A stretch of 64,000 bases of DNA. Origin: Schlesneria sp. GTDB lineage: Bacteria > Planctomycetota > Planctomycetia > Planctomycetales > Planctomycetaceae. The notes under the pieces were generated by a model, which saw only the letters and a list, made by a program, of their open reading frames with translations, was not told the origin of the DNA and did not search any database. The position numbers were made by a program, and so were the translations under genes. Position 1 is the first letter of the stretch, and each line of letters starts with the position of its first letter. The DNA lies in NCBI GenBank assembly GCA_028291515.1, contig JAQGHU010000005.1:1-64000 (forward strand), read 5' to 3'. Positions 18,970-28,808 of this stretch are shown piece by piece.

Positions 18970-19004
18970 TTCCGTAGGACGGATTTCCAATCCGTTCTAC
19001 GGAA
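18970..19004. terminator. Hairpin between convergent genes
   Basis: Arms 18970-18985 and 18989-19004 pair over 16 bp with one wobble and a 3-nt loop. It covers the end of the permease transcript and the last codons of the DUF2239 gene, so it may terminate both. Confidence 0.6.
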
Positions 19005-19641
19005 GCGACACGGCAGCCGCCTCAATGTTGCCGTGCTCCACAGGGAACGCAGCGGCTGCCATTTGGCGACCGTAGTTGCGAATGTCTTTGGGCCAGCTTT
19101 CCGTCAGTTCGTGAAAACGAGCCTGATCGCCAGCGAACAACGCACGAGTCACTTCTTCGAAACCGCTCAGATTCCCGCCGATCGAGGACAAGAAGCGATA
19201 GGTGGCCTCCTGCGCCGCGCGGATCCGATCTTTGCCTTCGTTGGCACGACTGGCTTCGTTGACGAGTTTGCGCAGAGCCACCGAGGCCCCGCCCGATTGC
19301 CGACGCAGCCATTCCCAATGCTTGGGGAGCAACGTGACCTCGTGGGCTTCTACTCCCAATTTCGGTCGCCCTGGGCCACGAGCCGCGGCGGACACCTCGA
19401 CATTCTCCGCAACAGCGGCTGTGGACGGAGCCTCCGGAAGTGACTTCACGACATCGCTTACCTCGCGGCGAAAATCGACCTCAATCTGTTCCCCCGTCGC
19501 ACTATCGAAGATCAGAATCGGGGCTCTCTCGCCTCGATCGATGACCTTTTTCGTCTTCGCGGCAACAGAGGACAATGTGCCAGAGGCGATCAGACAAAAG
19601 CCTTCGAACGCGGCGCAATCGGTTTGTGCGTGAGCGGGCAT
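18997..19641 (-). CDS. DUF2239 family protein
   Basis: A 214-residue soluble protein recognisable as DUF2239 by the central PGRPKLGVEAHEVTLLPKHWEWL block followed by SVALRKLVNEA and a helical C-terminal half with FEEVTRALFAGD. AGGAG lies 8 bases before the ATG. The family has no known activity; the GRPKLG..TLLPRHW part resembles small DNA-binding segments but I do not claim binding. Confidence 0.85.
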   Translation of the reverse strand: MPAHAQTDCAAFEGFCLIASGTLSSVAAKTKKVIDRGERAPILIFDSATGEQIEVDFRREVSDVVKSLPEAPSTAAVAENVEVSAAARGPGRPKLGVEAHEVTLLPKHWEWLRRQSGGASVALRKLVNEASRANEGKDRIRAAQEATYRFLSSIGGNLSGFEEVTRALFAGDQARFHELTESWPKDIRNYGRQMAAAAFPVEHGNIEAAAVSLP

Positions 19642-19852
19642 CGTGCGACTCCTGGGATGAATTGAGTACGTCTATTTTATCCTGGCTAAATCATATCGTC
19701 AATAATACCAGGATGAAATTAGAGAATCGCCGCAAACTGATCACTTCAGAGGCGACTCTGTCGAGTTGAGTTGCCACAGACTCGTCCTACTCGTCATATC
19801 TGTGTTTCGTAGCAACCGCATGCGGGCTCAACCATTTGATCAAGGGACAGCA

Positions 19853-20887
19853 ATGAATTTCAAAATGGCAATCCTCGCGTTTTTAGGGATCATTGGCTTC
19901 GCAGCCAGTCGCGACGTTCATGCCCAGCAAACTGCTACGCCTGTCCCGGTCACGGCTGACAACTTTATCCGAGCGGAGTCGGATTTGTATTTCAGCAACA
20001 TCGTTAAAGATCACGGGTTCGCCAAGTTTACTCATAACCGCGAACTGACCCCGATCGACAAACAACTGGTGATCCGGCAGAACCGCGACACACTGTACTC
20101 GGCCGCTGTGTTCGATCTGGATGAGGGACCGGTCACGATCACGCTGCCGGACGCGGGAAAGCGATTCATGTCGTTGCAGGTGATTACGGAAGATCACTTC
20201 ACGCCTGCCGTTATCTATCAACCGGGCAGCCATACATTCAATCGCGACAAGATCGGCACTCGCTACGTCGTCATGGCAATTCGCACACTTGTCAATCCTG
20301 CTGATCCGAAGGATCTCGACCAGGTTCATGCGTTACAAGATGCGATCAAGGCTGAGCAAAAGAGCGCGGGAAAATTCGAAGTGCCACAATGGGATCCGAT
20401 CAGCCAGAAGAAAGTTCGCGATGCTCTCAGCGTTCTCGGATCGACGATTCCGGACTCAAAGCATATGTTCGGGACCAAAGATCAGGTCACACCGGTCAGA
20501 CACTTAATTGGATCAGCCATCGCTTGGGGCGGTAATCCAGAGACCGAGGCCGTCTACCTCAATGTGACACCCACGCTCAACGATGGCAAAACGGAGTACA
20601 CCCTGACGGTGAAGGACGTGCCGGTCGATGGGTTCTGGTCGATCAATGTCTATGACGCAAAGGGCTACTTTCAGGCAAATCCGCAGAATGCCTATTCGTT
20701 GAACAACATCACGGCGACGAAGGGGGCTGACGGTTCATACACAATCCGATTCGGTGGATGCGATGGGAAGACGCCAAACTGTTTGCCGATCACCCCAGGC
20801 TGGAATTACATTGTGCGTCTGTATCGACCACGCGCCGAGATTCAGACTGGCAAATGGACCTTTCCACAGGCCACTCCACTTAAGTAA
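19853..20887 (+). CDS. Secreted DUF1254/DUF1214 protein
   Basis: The ATG at 19853 has AAGGGA upstream and gives a signal peptide ending at VHAQ. The DUF1254 part (FIRAESDLYFSNIV, QLVIRQNRDTLYS) is followed by DUF1214 (EYTLTVKDVPVDGFWSINVYDAKGYF, then GWNYIVRLYRPR at the end). These proteins are widespread, secreted, and of unknown activity. Length (344 residues) is on the short side but complete. Confidence 0.9.
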   Translation: MNFKMAILAFLGIIGFAASRDVHAQQTATPVPVTADNFIRAESDLYFSNIVKDHGFAKFTHNRELTPIDKQLVIRQNRDTLYSAAVFDLDEGPVTITLPDAGKRFMSLQVITEDHFTPAVIYQPGSHTFNRDKIGTRYVVMAIRTLVNPADPKDLDQVHALQDAIKAEQKSAGKFEVPQWDPISQKKVRDALSVLGSTIPDSKHMFGTKDQVTPVRHLIGSAIAWGGNPETEAVYLNVTPTLNDGKTEYTLTVKDVPVDGFWSINVYDAKGYFQANPQNAYSLNNITATKGADGSYTIRFGGCDGKTPNCLPITPGWNYIVRLYRPRAEIQTGKWTFPQATPLK

Positions 20888-20925
20888 GTCGCGAGAAAAC
20901 CATCACCTCTTGGGCCGACGCTCAG

Positions 20926-20966
20926 AAAAAAGAAGGCCATCCACCAAGTCTCAGTGGATGGCCTTC
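20926..20966 (-). terminator. Rho-independent terminator for the minus-strand gene at 20998-21330
   Basis: A perfect 13-bp stem (20932-20944 / 20954-20966) is followed, in the minus direction, by six T residues (AAAAAA at 20926-20931 on the plus strand). It may also act weakly on the DUF1254 transcript. Confidence 0.8.
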
Positions 20967-20997
20967 AGATTGTCGAATTGGCTTTGTTATCTGCGAA

Positions 20998-21330
20998 CTA
21001 CTTCGGTAGCGCGAGTGCTCGGACGGCGTCGATCATCGTGACTTCACCTTCGGCTGTCGTGACCTTGATTGAGTCACCCGCCTTCAGATCGGTGAGTTTT
21101 GCCATCTTCCCATCGAGCATGATCTTCGCGGTCGCTGTGATCATGTGATTGTGCTGGTTCTTTCCGTCATTGTCAGACATCACCAGTTTGCCGTCCGCGA
21201 CCGAGACCACTTTGCCATCGTGAGTCTTGGCGACCTGCCCCACGTCACCTGCGTTCCTAAAAAACACGGGCGAGTCCAAACCTGAAACCGGGGCAGCCAT
21301 CGCAATGCTCATTAAGATTGCAGTCAACAT
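20998..21330 (-). CDS. Small secreted protein, hypothetical
   Basis: A 110-residue protein with a short signal-like N-terminus (MLTAILMSIAMAAPVSG). The rest is a small beta-rich domain with GKVVSVADGKLVMSD and the LKAGDSIKVTT pattern, resembling single-domain OB-like or DUF5666-like secreted proteins. The segment DNDGKNQHNHMI carries two histidines. GGAG precedes the ATG and a strong terminator follows the stop, so it is a single-gene unit. The 183-bp gap upstream probably holds the promoter. Confidence 0.65.
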   Translation of the reverse strand: MLTAILMSIAMAAPVSGLDSPVFFRNAGDVGQVAKTHDGKVVSVADGKLVMSDNDGKNQHNHMITATAKIMLDGKMAKLTDLKAGDSIKVTTAEGEVTMIDAVRALALPK

Positions 21331-21513
21331 TTTGGGCTCCTTATCAATGCAGTGGCCGTGCTGTCATGCAGCAACCGAACATGTGTGAGAAGGGCAGCAA
21401 AGCAGGTGCCAACGTCGGAATTTGGCCCCACGTGCATAGACCTGTCTGCCTGGAAGGACAAACCGGTAACTCGACGACCACTGTGTTCTGAATTCTCGCA
21501 ACCAGCGAACAGT

Positions 21514-22431
21514 TCAGCGCTCAGTGCAACTTTGCACATAGCGCTCGAACTCGCGGAGCTTCTGAGGAAATAGGGGCAATGAGATCTCTGGACCCATCAG
21601 TTCCGGATGCCACATCTTCTCCCACTCCAGTGAATACCAGCCGGAATAGTGATCGTCACGTAACAGTTGCAGACACTCGAATGCAGGGAATTCGCCACCG
21701 CCGAACAAAACATAGTCAGCGTGTCGATGTCCCGTCATCAATTGGCTGGCGGCGTTGGCCGCGGTCTGCGAAGCGGTCGTCGCTGCTCGTGCTGGGAGCG
21801 TTACCGAGTCTTTCCAGTGCGTATGCCGCGTCCACGGACGAATCTGACTCCACGTCTGTACGAGTGGCTCTTGATGGAATCGCCAGGGATGATGAGTATC
21901 CCAGACCAGCCCCACGTGCGGATGATTCGCCAGTTGCATCGCTTCCACACACGGTTGCGACGCTGAAAAGTCACCATGCGTTTCCAGCAGGATCTGGATT
22001 CCCGCAGGAGCCGCAAAATCCGCAAGAGTGACCAGTCCCTCGGCGATTTGTCGGATCATCGCCGATCGATTGGGATCACCAGGCGCGGGCAGAATGTCAC
22101 CAAAGACACGGATGAATTCGCCTCCCAAGGCCGAGCAAAGTTCGAGATAGCGCTTGCCGATCTCAATCTGATGGGCTCGATCACTGGCCGCGATGTCGTC
22201 GAAATGGACCGATGACGCCAGTCCCGCGACGCGGAAACCGGCATCGACCAGTTCGCGACGTCGCGTCAACCATTCCGTCGGCCGCAGGTCGGCAATCTTC
22301 AGTAGATCCGTCTCGCGAGACAGTAAACGAATCTCGACCCCATCAAACCCGAACTGCGATCCATATTTCAGAACATCGTGCCAATTCCAATCGGGGCAAG
22401 CCAACGTCGAGAAGCAGATGTTCAATGTCAT
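21514..22431 (-). CDS. Sugar phosphate isomerase/epimerase-like TIM barrel
   Basis: A 305-residue AP-endonuclease-2-type barrel (xylose isomerase-like). Key strands carry GFDGVEIRLL, IQILLETHGDF, GLVWDTHHPW and YSLEWEKMW, where the E, D and H residues would bind a divalent metal. Planctomycetes encode many of these for sugar metabolism, and the substrate is not evident. The start ATG at 22431 is followed by the strand MTLNICFSTLACPDW expected of the family. Confidence 0.85.
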   Translation of the reverse strand: MTLNICFSTLACPDWNWHDVLKYGSQFGFDGVEIRLLSRETDLLKIADLRPTEWLTRRRELVDAGFRVAGLASSVHFDDIAASDRAHQIEIGKRYLELCSALGGEFIRVFGDILPAPGDPNRSAMIRQIAEGLVTLADFAAPAGIQILLETHGDFSASQPCVEAMQLANHPHVGLVWDTHHPWRFHQEPLVQTWSQIRPWTRHTHWKDSVTLPARAATTASQTAANAASQLMTGHRHADYVLFGGGEFPAFECLQLLRDDHYSGWYSLEWEKMWHPELMGPEISLPLFPQKLREFERYVQSCTER

Positions 22432-22568
22432 GGGAGCCCTTCGAGTTGGCGATCTGCAGACAAGTGGAGCTTCAATCCACGATTGACAGGTGGATCAACG
22501 TGTTGACAGCAGGCCAACGAGCCTGCGGCCATTGCTCGGAAATCTGCCAAGACAGAGTGGCCATGCCA

Positions 22569-23042
22569 CTAGCCCAAGGGATGATTGAAGCGACCTCGGG
22601 GAGACGAACTCCCATGGCCAATCTTCAACTGTGTTTTCACGAAGCCCAGGTACTTCGCATCTTCGTCGGCGAATAAATCTTCGCCACCAACACGAAATGC
22701 CTCTTCCAGCACATTGGCCGCCTCGTTCATCTGACCCAGTTCCAGCAGGCACTGTCCCAATCGCAGATGCAGGAATGGATTCGAATCACCTTCCGGGAAC
22801 TCGCGGGCATCCCACAGCAGATCGGCTCCTTCGTCGTACTCTTTCATGCGAAAGTGGGCATCGCCGGCCGACATCAAAATCCACGTTGCGGCGGGCCATT
22901 GGTTGCGAGGTTCGGGGAGGAGATCCCAAGCCTGACCGTACTTTTCCAATGCATCGTCGTACTGTTCCAAGCCGGCGAAGTGGTCCCCTTTGCGACACAA
23001 ATCGTCAACGACCTGGGTAATTTCTTTGGGCAACTTATCCAT
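22569..23042 (-). CDS. Tetratricopeptide-repeat protein
   Basis: A 157-residue soluble helical protein. TPR-like pairs are seen at about residues 18-45 (YDDALEKYGQAWDLLP) and 85-117 (FLHLRLGQCLLELGQMNEAANVLEEAF). It probably mediates protein contacts; no partner is suggested by its neighbours. It ends in a Gly/Arg-rich tail. Confidence 0.75.
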   Translation of the reverse strand: MDKLPKEITQVVDDLCRKGDHFAGLEQYDDALEKYGQAWDLLPEPRNQWPAATWILMSAGDAHFRMKEYDEGADLLWDAREFPEGDSNPFLHLRLGQCLLELGQMNEAANVLEEAFRVGGEDLFADEDAKYLGFVKTQLKIGHGSSSPRGRFNHPLG

Positions 23043-23292
23043 ACAGATTCAGTTTCGGGTCCGCTCGTTGATGATCGATGAGTCACGTGCGAATGCGTCG
23101 CACTCATCCAAGATATCCCACGACCACGGCTGTCACAAGAATGCCCGGAAAACGCCGCTGTCATCAACAGCCGCCAAGCTGATTGCAATGTATGGGATAC
23201 CACTGTGGGTTGCTTGGATGTCGACCCGTCATCTAAAGTGACGCCTCGCGGAAGAAACCCTTTTTTCAGAAGGTTATGAGAGCAATTCACGG

Positions 23293-23964
23293 ATGAGCAA
23301 CGTTGTTTCGCCCGGCACGACGCCGAATACAGTCCGCTACAGTGACGGCACGCTGGTCACAATCCCCGATGACTGGGTCTTGTTACCTCCTGGCGACGCG
23401 GCCTTGACCCGGCGTGCCAAAGCGGCTGGCGACCATTGGATCGTTCAGGAGAAACGGGGAAGGAAGGTCTTTTCCCGTGGCGTTTACACGGCAGCAGCCA
23501 CTGTCGAACGGATACGACTGGAACTTGAAGCCGAGCGGTCGACCGCAAGCTTCGCGAAAAAGAAGGAAGCAAATGTCCGGCGACGAGAGAAAGTTCAAAC
23601 GGAGTATGTCGAGGACTTCTTCGGCGCGGTCGTGTCGTTCCTCGCATTTCATCGGGACCACGCGGCTCTGACTGATCGGTTTGCGCGAGCTGTCACCGAT
23701 CATGCAACGCCTGTGGGGAGCGGCACGGTCGATCGGACCAAACGCATTCCTGTCGAAGAGCGAGCCGAGGTGGCCGTTATCGCCTGGATGCGGCACCAAA
23801 CCACCGGCTATGACGGGATGGTCATTCCCCGTGTCAAAGGGAAGCGTCGCGAGATTCGGCGTATGCTGGCCCAGCGATCAAAGGAACTGCTGCAGCGTTA
23901 TCGCAGCGGCGCGGCCATCGAACTGCAATGTCCATTGAAGCTTGCACTAGCTGATGCTCCCTGA
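23293..23964 (+). CDS. DUF2293 family protein
   Basis: A 223-residue protein. The C-terminal half carries the DUF2293-like block: IPVEERAEVAVIAWMRHQTTGYDGM followed by KGKRREIRRMLAQRSKELLQRYR. The N-terminal half is a separate domain with TLVTIPDDWVLLPPGDAALTRR and a charged coil. Function unknown. The start is the first in-frame ATG and has no strong ribosome site. Confidence 0.7.
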   Translation: MSNVVSPGTTPNTVRYSDGTLVTIPDDWVLLPPGDAALTRRAKAAGDHWIVQEKRGRKVFSRGVYTAAATVERIRLELEAERSTASFAKKKEANVRRREKVQTEYVEDFFGAVVSFLAFHRDHAALTDRFARAVTDHATPVGSGTVDRTKRIPVEERAEVAVIAWMRHQTTGYDGMVIPRVKGKRREIRRMLAQRSKELLQRYRSGAAIELQCPLKLALADAP

Positions 23965-23983
23965 ACTGGTCTTGGGGCCATAT

Positions 23984-24448
23984 TCAAGTCGGCGGACGGA
24001 CCGGTTCAACGATGTGTAGTGGCGGCTGAGCCAAGGTCACTCTACGCAGTCTCATTAACGAAAAGAGCGTGACCAGCCCGACGCCGAGGGAGTCAATCAG
24101 CACATCCCAGATGGTGCCTCCACGCGTCGGGACAAATGTTTGGTGGAACTCGTCTGAAGCAGCGAACAGCAGGGCCAGTGCCGCTGCCACAAAAATATTC
24201 GCCATTCGTGTCGTGGGTCGCCAAACATTCAGAAGGCCAATCAGCCCGGCCGTCAGGATCGCGAACTCGGTGACGTGCCACCCCTTGACGACCGTGAACC
24301 AGGCAATCCCCCAAAAGATCTCAAACTGTTCGAGCGACTCCTTCCCAAAGATGAGACCCACCAGCGAGAAGAGTTCATCGGTTCCGATCACCGTGCAGGA
24401 GGTTCCAAAGATCATCGCGGCCCAAGCAAAACAAATGCTACAACCCAT
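23984..24448 (-). CDS. VanZ-like membrane protein
   Basis: I start it at the ATG at 24448, where the first helix begins and GAAAGG lies upstream; the frame can be extended to a TTG at 24523. Four helices are visible. The VanZ-type block SDEFHQTFVPTRGGTIWDVLIDSLG lies between the last two. The family includes a teicoplanin-resistance protein, but most members are of unknown role. Confidence 0.8.
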   Translation of the reverse strand: MGCSICFAWAAMIFGTSCTVIGTDELFSLVGLIFGKESLEQFEIFWGIAWFTVVKGWHVTEFAILTAGLIGLLNVWRPTTRMANIFVAAALALLFAASDEFHQTFVPTRGGTIWDVLIDSLGVGLVTLFSLMRLRRVTLAQPPLHIVEPVRPPT

Positions 24449-24641
24449 TTGCGCATCGATCACCTTTCGTTGATTCGCCTGCTTCTTCGCGCTGTGCGAC
24501 TGGCGGCTCAACTCACGTGGCAAAGTCCAAGATTTGAGAAAACCAGCAACTCGACGTTAATCTTGCGTCCGTTCTCCGGTGAACATCGTATCCAGAACTG
24601 AAGACAGTTACGGTGCGTCGTTTCAGGAAGGACGGACTGAG

Positions 24642-25568
24642 ATGGGAAATACAACCGCGAGGAAGCGAAACCCGGACAATCATCGACTTCGAGCAACTCC
24701 CGCTTTGTTAGCTCGCGTCCGAGACTGGGTCGAGCGGGAGATCAAGTATGTTGATTACGCCGAGTACGCTGGAGCAGGAGCCGCAGGATGGCTAGCCATG
24801 TCTCGCCCGCGGTCGCTCGATGACATCACTATTGCCCTCTCCGAACCGGCAATCGCGTTCGTACCGGGACTGGTCGATGCTCCGTTGTTGGCCCCGGATG
24901 AGGAAGTGTATCTCTTCAAGTGGATGAACTTCCTGAGATATCGCGCGGAACAGCGCCGGCAGCGACTCAGTTTGAACTCACCCAATGAATCACTGGTCGA
25001 CCAGATTGAAGCCGACTGTGCAGAATCCATCGCGGTTCGGAACCGCATTATCAGCAGCAATCTGCGATTGGTTGTCGCCCTCGCCAGAAAATTATCGACA
25101 TCTCTGGATCAGATGTCCGACTTGATCGCTGAGGCCACGGTGCCGTTGATACGTTCTGTGGAACTCTTCGATATCGGGTTGGGAAATCGCTTCAGCACCT
25201 ACGCCACCTGGGCCGTTCGCAATCACATGCTGCGTTGTCTGAAGCGGCGACAGTCCACTACGGATAGAAACGTGGGTCGCGATCAGTCGGTGCTGGAGCA
25301 AATGCCCGATGAACGAACCGATCCCGACGAGCAACTGCGAACGGCCGAGCAACGCGTCCAAGCGGTCCATCGCCTGCTCGATTCATTAAACGAACGCGAA
25401 CGAATCGTGATTACGGCTCGCTTTGGCTTGGACGGCCAACCTCGCGGACAAAGCCTGCAGGACATTGCTTCCCAAATCGGATTGAGCAAGGAGCGAGTTC
25501 GCCAGATCGCGATGTCGGCGATCGGAAAGCTGCAGGGACTCGCTAAATCCGCAGACATCGCGTCCTGA
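24642..25568 (+). CDS. RNA polymerase sigma-70 factor
   Basis: The ATG at 24642 follows an AGGAAGGA site. Region 2 spans about residues 134-190: NLRLVVALARKL, then DQMSDLIAEATVPLIRSVELFD (usually DLIQEG..GLI) and FSTYATWAVRNHMLR for the -10 contacts. Region 4 is at the C-terminus, with RERIVITARFGL and the helix-turn-helix SLQDIASQIGLSKERVRQI. Region 1.1 is missing and region 3 is short, so it is an alternative sigma of the group 2/3 kind. In planctomycetes such factors are numerous. No anti-sigma gene is adjacent. Confidence 0.88.
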   Translation: MGNTTARKRNPDNHRLRATPALLARVRDWVEREIKYVDYAEYAGAGAAGWLAMSRPRSLDDITIALSEPAIAFVPGLVDAPLLAPDEEVYLFKWMNFLRYRAEQRRQRLSLNSPNESLVDQIEADCAESIAVRNRIISSNLRLVVALARKLSTSLDQMSDLIAEATVPLIRSVELFDIGLGNRFSTYATWAVRNHMLRCLKRRQSTTDRNVGRDQSVLEQMPDERTDPDEQLRTAEQRVQAVHRLLDSLNERERIVITARFGLDGQPRGQSLQDIASQIGLSKERVRQIAMSAIGKLQGLAKSADIAS

Positions 25569-25758
25569 GCCCGACCGCTGTCATTGAAGATCGTAGTTAT
25601 AGCTGCCCACACTTTGATCACGCGACTCGACAATCATCAATGAAGGTTGAAATGAGCGAGCGGTGAAAGTATGACCTATTCACGACTTTGTTGGGCGCAT
25701 CGTGAATTGGGTCAAATTGGACTGACTGCCGCCGTCACGATTCGCCACAATATCCAAA

Positions 25759-28700
25759 ATGATTTGTGGGCAACTGGTGATGGTGGGATACACGAACTTG
25801 CACCGCTCCGTCGCTTTGATGATCGCTAGTCTGCTTGTCGGGTTAGCTCAACTTGCTGTTGCAGCCGATCCGGTAGCAGACGCGATTGACTTCGAATCCG
25901 CAGTCCAACCAATCCTGCAACGCGCCTGTTTACGCTGCCACGGCCCCGAAAAACAGAAGGCCGATTTTCGAGTCGATCTCCGTCAAAGCGCTTTGCATGG
26001 CGGCGAGTCCTACGCACCCAATATCGTTCCCGGCAAGGGCGACGAAAGTCCACTGATCAAGTTCATTTCGGGGACTGGTGACTTGGTCATGCCGCCCGAA
26101 GGTGACCGGCTCACGGCGGCTGAGATCAGCACGCTGCGGTTGTGGATCGACCAGGGGGCGAAATGGCCTGACGCACTGGCGGGAGAAGTGAAAGACAAGC
26201 GTGACTGGTGGTCTCTTCGCCCCTTGCCGACGGCGGATAGCATCAAATTGCGAAATGTTCGCCGTCCCTCGATCGACGCATTCATTCAGGACAAACTGGA
26301 AGCGAGCAATCTGAAACTCGTCCCTGAAGCAACGCGTCTGTCATTGATCCGGCGTGTCTATTTCGATCTGATCGGACTGCCACCGACCCCGGAAGAAGTT
26401 CAGGCGTTCGTCGCGGATCCTGCCACCAATGCCTACGAACTGTTGGTCGATCGTCTGCTCGACTCGCCTCGATTCGGCGAGCGTTGGGCTCGACATTGGA
26501 TCGACGCCGCTCACTTTGCCGAGACGCACGGGAACGATCAGGACCGGATCCGAGAGAATGCGTGGCCTTATCGTGATTACTTGATCCAGTCGCTCAACGC
26601 CGACAAACCGTACGCTCGCTTTGTCCAGGAACAAGTCGCGGGGGATGTGTTGTTTCCCGATGATCCTCAGGCAACCATCGCACTCGGCTTCCTGGCAGCG
26701 GGGCCTTGGGATGAAAGTTCGCTGAGGGACATTCGCGAAGACACCTTGGATCGCCAGATCGCCAGGTATCTTGATCGCGACGACATGATCGCGAACGTGA
26801 TCAACAATGTGACCAGTTTGACGGTGCAGTGTGCCCGCTGCCACGACCACAAATTCGATCCGATCTCACAGGCGGATTACTATGCGCTGCAAGCAGTCTT
26901 TTCCGGCGTGGAACGAGCGAATCGCGCTTACGATCCCGACCCGGCAGTGGGGGTCAAGCGCCGAAACCTCACCGTGCGACGTGGACAGCTTCAGCAGAAG
27001 GGACCGACCCTCCTGGCCGAGTTGCTCGCGCCAGCAATCCAAGAGCAGGTCGCGGACTGGGAGCGCCGACTTGGTTCACAAGGGGCCGTATGGCGACCGC
27101 TTGATCCCGAATCGTTTCTGTCATCCGATGGAGCGACCCTGACCAAACTTTCTGATGGATCCGTGCTGTCGGGGGGGACTCGCCCGGAACGCGACACGAT
27201 CACCATCATCGCCCCGATCACGCTCCCCAAAGTCACAGCGGTGAAGCTGGAAGTGCTCACGGACGATAGTCTGCCTCATCGGGGACCGGGAAGACAAGAC
27301 AACGGCAATCTCCATCTGTCGGAATTCGAAATCTTCGTCGATGGCAGCGATGTGCCGCTCGCTTTGGTGAATCCGCGAGCCGATTTCGATCAACAGGACT
27401 GGGGTATTGCCCGAGCCATCGACAAGGTCGAGCCGACCGCTTGGGGAATCTATCCTCAGGTGGGGCGGACTCACGCCGCTGTGTTTGAGTTGCGCGAACC
27501 GCTCGTTTCCACAGCAGCGACCAAGCTGAAGATCGTGTTGAAGCAGCGTCATGGCGGCGGACATCTGATTGGCCGAGCACGGTTGATGATCTCTGACGCG
27601 GCACCGCCAGTTCGCCTGGACGTCTTGCCCGAACCGATCGCGGCGATCCTCGCGACTTCGTCTGAACAACGCAGCGACCAACAACGAATTGACTTGGCGT
27701 TGTTCCAGCAGACGGAAGATGTGGAGCGACAGATCTCGCAGTTGCCAATTCCGTCGCGAGTGTACTCCGCCGCCGCCGACTTTGAGCCGGACGGAGGATT
27801 GCGTCCGCCGCCGGGTCCACGTCCGATTCATGTGCTTCATCGAGGCGACATTAATCACCCGCGCGATGCCGCTGTGCCGGGGACGCTGGGTTGCGTCGTC
27901 GGCTTGAAATCTCGATTCGAGATTAATGCCACCGCGCCGGAGTCAGAACGTCGAGCGGCACTCGCACGTTGGCTGACCGATTCGCAGAATGCCCTCACTT
28001 GGCGATCGATCGTGAATCGCGTCTGGCATCATCACTTTGGACGTGGCCTGGTGGGGACATTGAATGATTTTGGACACATGGGCGAAGTCCCGACGCATCC
28101 CGAATTGCTCGACTGGCTGGCGATTGAATTCCGCGATCAGGGACAATCTCTCAAGCAGCTTCATCGTATAATTGTGACAAGTGCGACCTATCGCCAGACG
28201 GCGAGCGTCAATCCGGAAGCAGCGGTTGCGGATCCCGACAATCGTCTATTGTCTCGCATGAATCGGACGCGACTGGATGCCGAATGCGTTCGCGATGCTG
28301 TGCTCCAGGTCTCAGGGCGCCTGAATCTGCGGATGGGGGGGCCATCCGATCGACAGTTCGATCTGCAACCGGGAATTCACGTGACACCGAAGGTGGACTA
28401 CACCAAGTTCAACCTCGATAGCGATCTCGGCCGACGACGTAGTATCTATCGATTTCTGTTCCGGACGCTGCCTGATCCGTTCATGGAAACTCTCGATTGT
28501 CCATCGGGGGATCAGATCACTCCGACACGTACCAATAGCGTCACCGTGCAGCAGGCGTTGGCCCTGTGGAACGACGTGTTCATCGCCCGCCATTGCGAAC
28601 ATATTGCGAGCCGAATTCAGAACGAGTCCGCTGCCAATCAACTGCGGCAACAAGTCGCTCGTGCTTCAGCATTGATCCTGTGTCGGACGGCAACCGAGGC

Positions 28701-28797
28701 TGAACTCGACGCGCTGGTCGCATATGCCGAGAAGCACGGTTTGGCGAATGCCTGTCGACTGCTGCTCAACAGCAACGAATTCTTGTTCGTGAACTGA
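25759..28797 (+). CDS. Secreted planctomycete cytochrome c domain protein (PSD1: DUF1549 + DUF1553)
   Basis: A 1,012-residue secreted protein. After a signal peptide (ending AVAAD) comes a planctomycete cytochrome c domain with CLRCHG, then the DUF1549 domain with LIGLPPTPEEV, FGERWARHWID and CARCHDHKFDP (a second CxxCH). A middle beta-sandwich domain (about residues 480-615) follows, then the C-terminal DUF1553 domain (WRSIVNRVWHHHFGRGLV). It presumably binds haem c and acts outside the cytoplasm, possibly on polysaccharides. It is cotranscribed with the DUF1501 gene 11 bases downstream, the usual pair. Confidence 0.9.
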   Translation: MICGQLVMVGYTNLHRSVALMIASLLVGLAQLAVAADPVADAIDFESAVQPILQRACLRCHGPEKQKADFRVDLRQSALHGGESYAPNIVPGKGDESPLIKFISGTGDLVMPPEGDRLTAAEISTLRLWIDQGAKWPDALAGEVKDKRDWWSLRPLPTADSIKLRNVRRPSIDAFIQDKLEASNLKLVPEATRLSLIRRVYFDLIGLPPTPEEVQAFVADPATNAYELLVDRLLDSPRFGERWARHWIDAAHFAETHGNDQDRIRENAWPYRDYLIQSLNADKPYARFVQEQVAGDVLFPDDPQATIALGFLAAGPWDESSLRDIREDTLDRQIARYLDRDDMIANVINNVTSLTVQCARCHDHKFDPISQADYYALQAVFSGVERANRAYDPDPAVGVKRRNLTVRRGQLQQKGPTLLAELLAPAIQEQVADWERRLGSQGAVWRPLDPESFLSSDGATLTKLSDGSVLSGGTRPERDTITIIAPITLPKVTAVKLEVLTDDSLPHRGPGRQDNGNLHLSEFEIFVDGSDVPLALVNPRADFDQQDWGIARAIDKVEPTAWGIYPQVGRTHAAVFELREPLVSTAATKLKIVLKQRHGGGHLIGRARLMISDAAPPVRLDVLPEPIAAILATSSEQRSDQQRIDLALFQQTEDVERQISQLPIPSRVYSAAADFEPDGGLRPPPGPRPIHVLHRGDINHPRDAAVPGTLGCVVGLKSRFEINATAPESERRAALARWLTDSQNALTWRSIVNRVWHHHFGRGLVGTLNDFGHMGEVPTHPELLDWLAIEFRDQGQSLKQLHRIIVTSATYRQTASVNPEAAVADPDNRLLSRMNRTRLDAECVRDAVLQVSGRLNLRMGGPSDRQFDLQPGIHVTPKVDYTKFNLDSDLGRRRSIYRFLFRTLPDPFMETLDCPSGDQITPTRTNSVTVQQALALWNDVFIARHCEHIASRIQNESAANQLRQQVARASALILCRTATEAELDALVAYAEKHGLANACRLLLNSNEFLFVN

Positions 28798-28808
28798 GAG
28801 ATCGATCG

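Noticed and set aside
19678-19717. TCCTGG / CCAGGA inverted pair in the DUF2239-DUF1254 gap as an operator
   Set aside because: The arms match for about 7 bases only and the spacing is long; not enough to claim.
21324-21539. 71-codon minus-strand frame upstream of the small secreted protein
   Set aside because: Overlaps the isomerase gene end and the probable promoter gap; no ribosome site.
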